Below are positions 63,404 to 64,000 of a stretch of DNA of 64,000 nucleotides, piece by piece. The translations under genes were made by a program, and so were the position numbers. The notes under the pieces are model-generated. The model saw nothing but the letters and a program-made list of their open reading frames with translations. It did no database searches and had not been told where the DNA came from. The stretch spans positions 7,859,786-7,923,785 of the forward strand of contig NZ_JAGIOO010000001.1 of NCBI RefSeq assembly GCF_017876755.1. The letters run 5' to 3'. This DNA is from Crossiella equi (lineage in GTDB: Bacteria > Actinomycetota > Actinomycetes > Mycobacteriales > Pseudonocardiaceae). Each line of letters starts with the position of its first letter. Positions within the stretch are counted from its first letter, which is position 1.

Positions 63404-64000
63404 TCACCGGATGGAGAAGGACTCCCCGTAGACCTTCCAGTTCAGCGGGGTGGTGAGCTCGAAGTTCTTCTCGCGCAGGAACACCCGCTGCGCGGTGTCC
63501 ACGCGGCTGGTGTCCTCGTGCGCGGCCTCCTGCTTCATGGCCCACACCCGTGCGTCCAGGTAGGCGTTGAGGTAGGCGGTCTCGTCGCCGCCCTGGGCCG
63601 GGGGCTTGGCCTTGGCCAGGGCGCGCTCGCGGATGCCGCCGAAGCTGGTCGGGTCGTCACCGTTGCCGTGCATGACGATGGCGTCGTAGTAGATGAACTG
63701 CCCGAGGGCGCGCAGCCCGTCCGCCTTCGCCTGCCGGACCGCCGGGTTGAAGTACACGCGGTCCCGCTCGGACTCCTGCGCCTCCTGGAAGACCCTGTCC
63801 CTGGCCGCGGTCTTCCAGTCCTTGGTGTAGTTGGGGTCCAAGCCCTGGTGGCTGGCGCTGCCGTCGACCTTGCGCAGTGCGGGCAGGTACTTGGCCAGCA
63901 CGTTGCCGGGCTTGCGGGCGGTGTAGGCCTCGACGAGCTCCACCATGTCGTGCGTCCCGGAACAAAACCCGATGATGCCCGCGGTGTACCCGCGCCCGTC
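63404..64000 (-). CDS. Chitosanase, glycoside hydrolase family 46, partial
   Basis: The last 199 codons of a GH46 chitosanase; the N-terminal part, with signal peptide and probable catalytic Glu, lies beyond the right edge. Recognisable segments are GRGYTAGIIGFCSGTHDMVE (containing a catalytic-cleft region), YTARKPGNVLAKYLPALRKV, GLDPNYTKDW, ERDRVYFNPAVRQAKADGLR, ALGQFIYYDAIVMHGNGDD, AQGGDETAYLNAYLDARVWA and SRVDTAQRVFLREKNFEL, which match the Streptomyces N174-type enzymes closely. The enzyme is expected to be secreted and to hydrolyse chitosan internally. A strong terminator follows. Confidence 0.93.
   Translation of the reverse strand, partial: DGRGYTAGIIGFCSGTHDMVELVEAYTARKPGNVLAKYLPALRKVDGSASHQGLDPNYTKDWKTAARDRVFQEAQESERDRVYFNPAVRQAKADGLRALGQFIYYDAIVMHGNGDDPTSFGGIRERALAKAKPPAQGGDETAYLNAYLDARVWAMKQEAAHEDTSRVDTAQRVFLREKNFELTTPLNWKVYGESFSIR

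Overview
The window is high-GC actinomycete DNA with strong third-position GC bias, GTG/TTG starts and many 4-base ATGA/GTGA overlaps. The left edge has the mptB | sufR-sufB-sufD-sufC-sufS-sufU-sufT layout known from Mycobacterium tuberculosis (Rv1459c to Rv1466). Gene content (DevRS, lipomannan mannosyltransferase, MerR-type citrate synthases, carboxylic acid reductase, GH46 chitosanase) fits a filamentous soil actinomycete, probably of the Pseudonocardiaceae. The family assignment is inference.

Layout. 1-7.7 kb: partial mptB and a complete SUF iron-sulfur operon with a Rieske ferredoxin inside it. 7.8-15.9 kb: a secreted ricin-type lectin, a very large HTH-nSTAND-TM-WD40 protein, an EF-hand protein, a decayed VapBC-type pair, an ArsR regulator, a CaCA cation exchanger under a probable yybP-ykoY manganese riboswitch, and a broken ADP-ribosylglycohydrolase. 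16-23.2 kb: a secreted beta-helix glycosidase (GH110-like), an ArsR/LLM-oxidoreductase pair, an alpha-carbonic anhydrase, and a flavin monooxygenase/LLM/HxlR operon. 23.2-26.3 kb: a HAD phosphatase and two divergent citrate synthases, one with a fused MerR-type HTH.

26.3-30.0 kb is accessory: a frameshifted relic, a VOC protein, a possible small ORF, and an operon of a Rad50/RloC-like ATPase (P-loop, CPVC motif, LSSGQ signature) with a small helical protein carrying an R-x5-H HEPN-like motif. This pair is the best candidate for an undescribed conflict or defence module.

30.0-39.1 kb is a DevR/DevS (DosR/DosS) hypoxia or dormancy locus: response regulator, quinone-oxidoreductase-like protein, GAF-GAF histidine kinase, a P-type ATPase that has lost its catalytic motifs, and a hypF-pnpox-hypE operon preceded by a near-consensus DosR box. 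HypF lacks the acylphosphatase domain and HypE lacks its C-terminal cysteine, so the locus holds three remodelled enzymes.

39.1-44.7 kb: an O-acyltransferase, a receiver-less winged-helix regulator, a ChaA-type exchanger and a secreted M1 peptidase. 45-50.8 kb: a LacI-controlled sugar ABC importer and GH35 beta-galactosidase operon whose last gene is cut off at its signal peptide by inverted arrays of 22-bp repeats that bracket a DUF559 gene. 52-64 kb: carboxylic acid reductase, SGNH esterase, membrane protein, alpha/beta esterase, a second acyltransferase, a two-component system with lipoprotein, TspO, and a partial GH46 chitosanase. An iterated palindrome, GTCCASTGTGGAC, recurs through the window inside and between genes. 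No rRNA, tRNA, CRISPR array or complete insertion sequence was seen.
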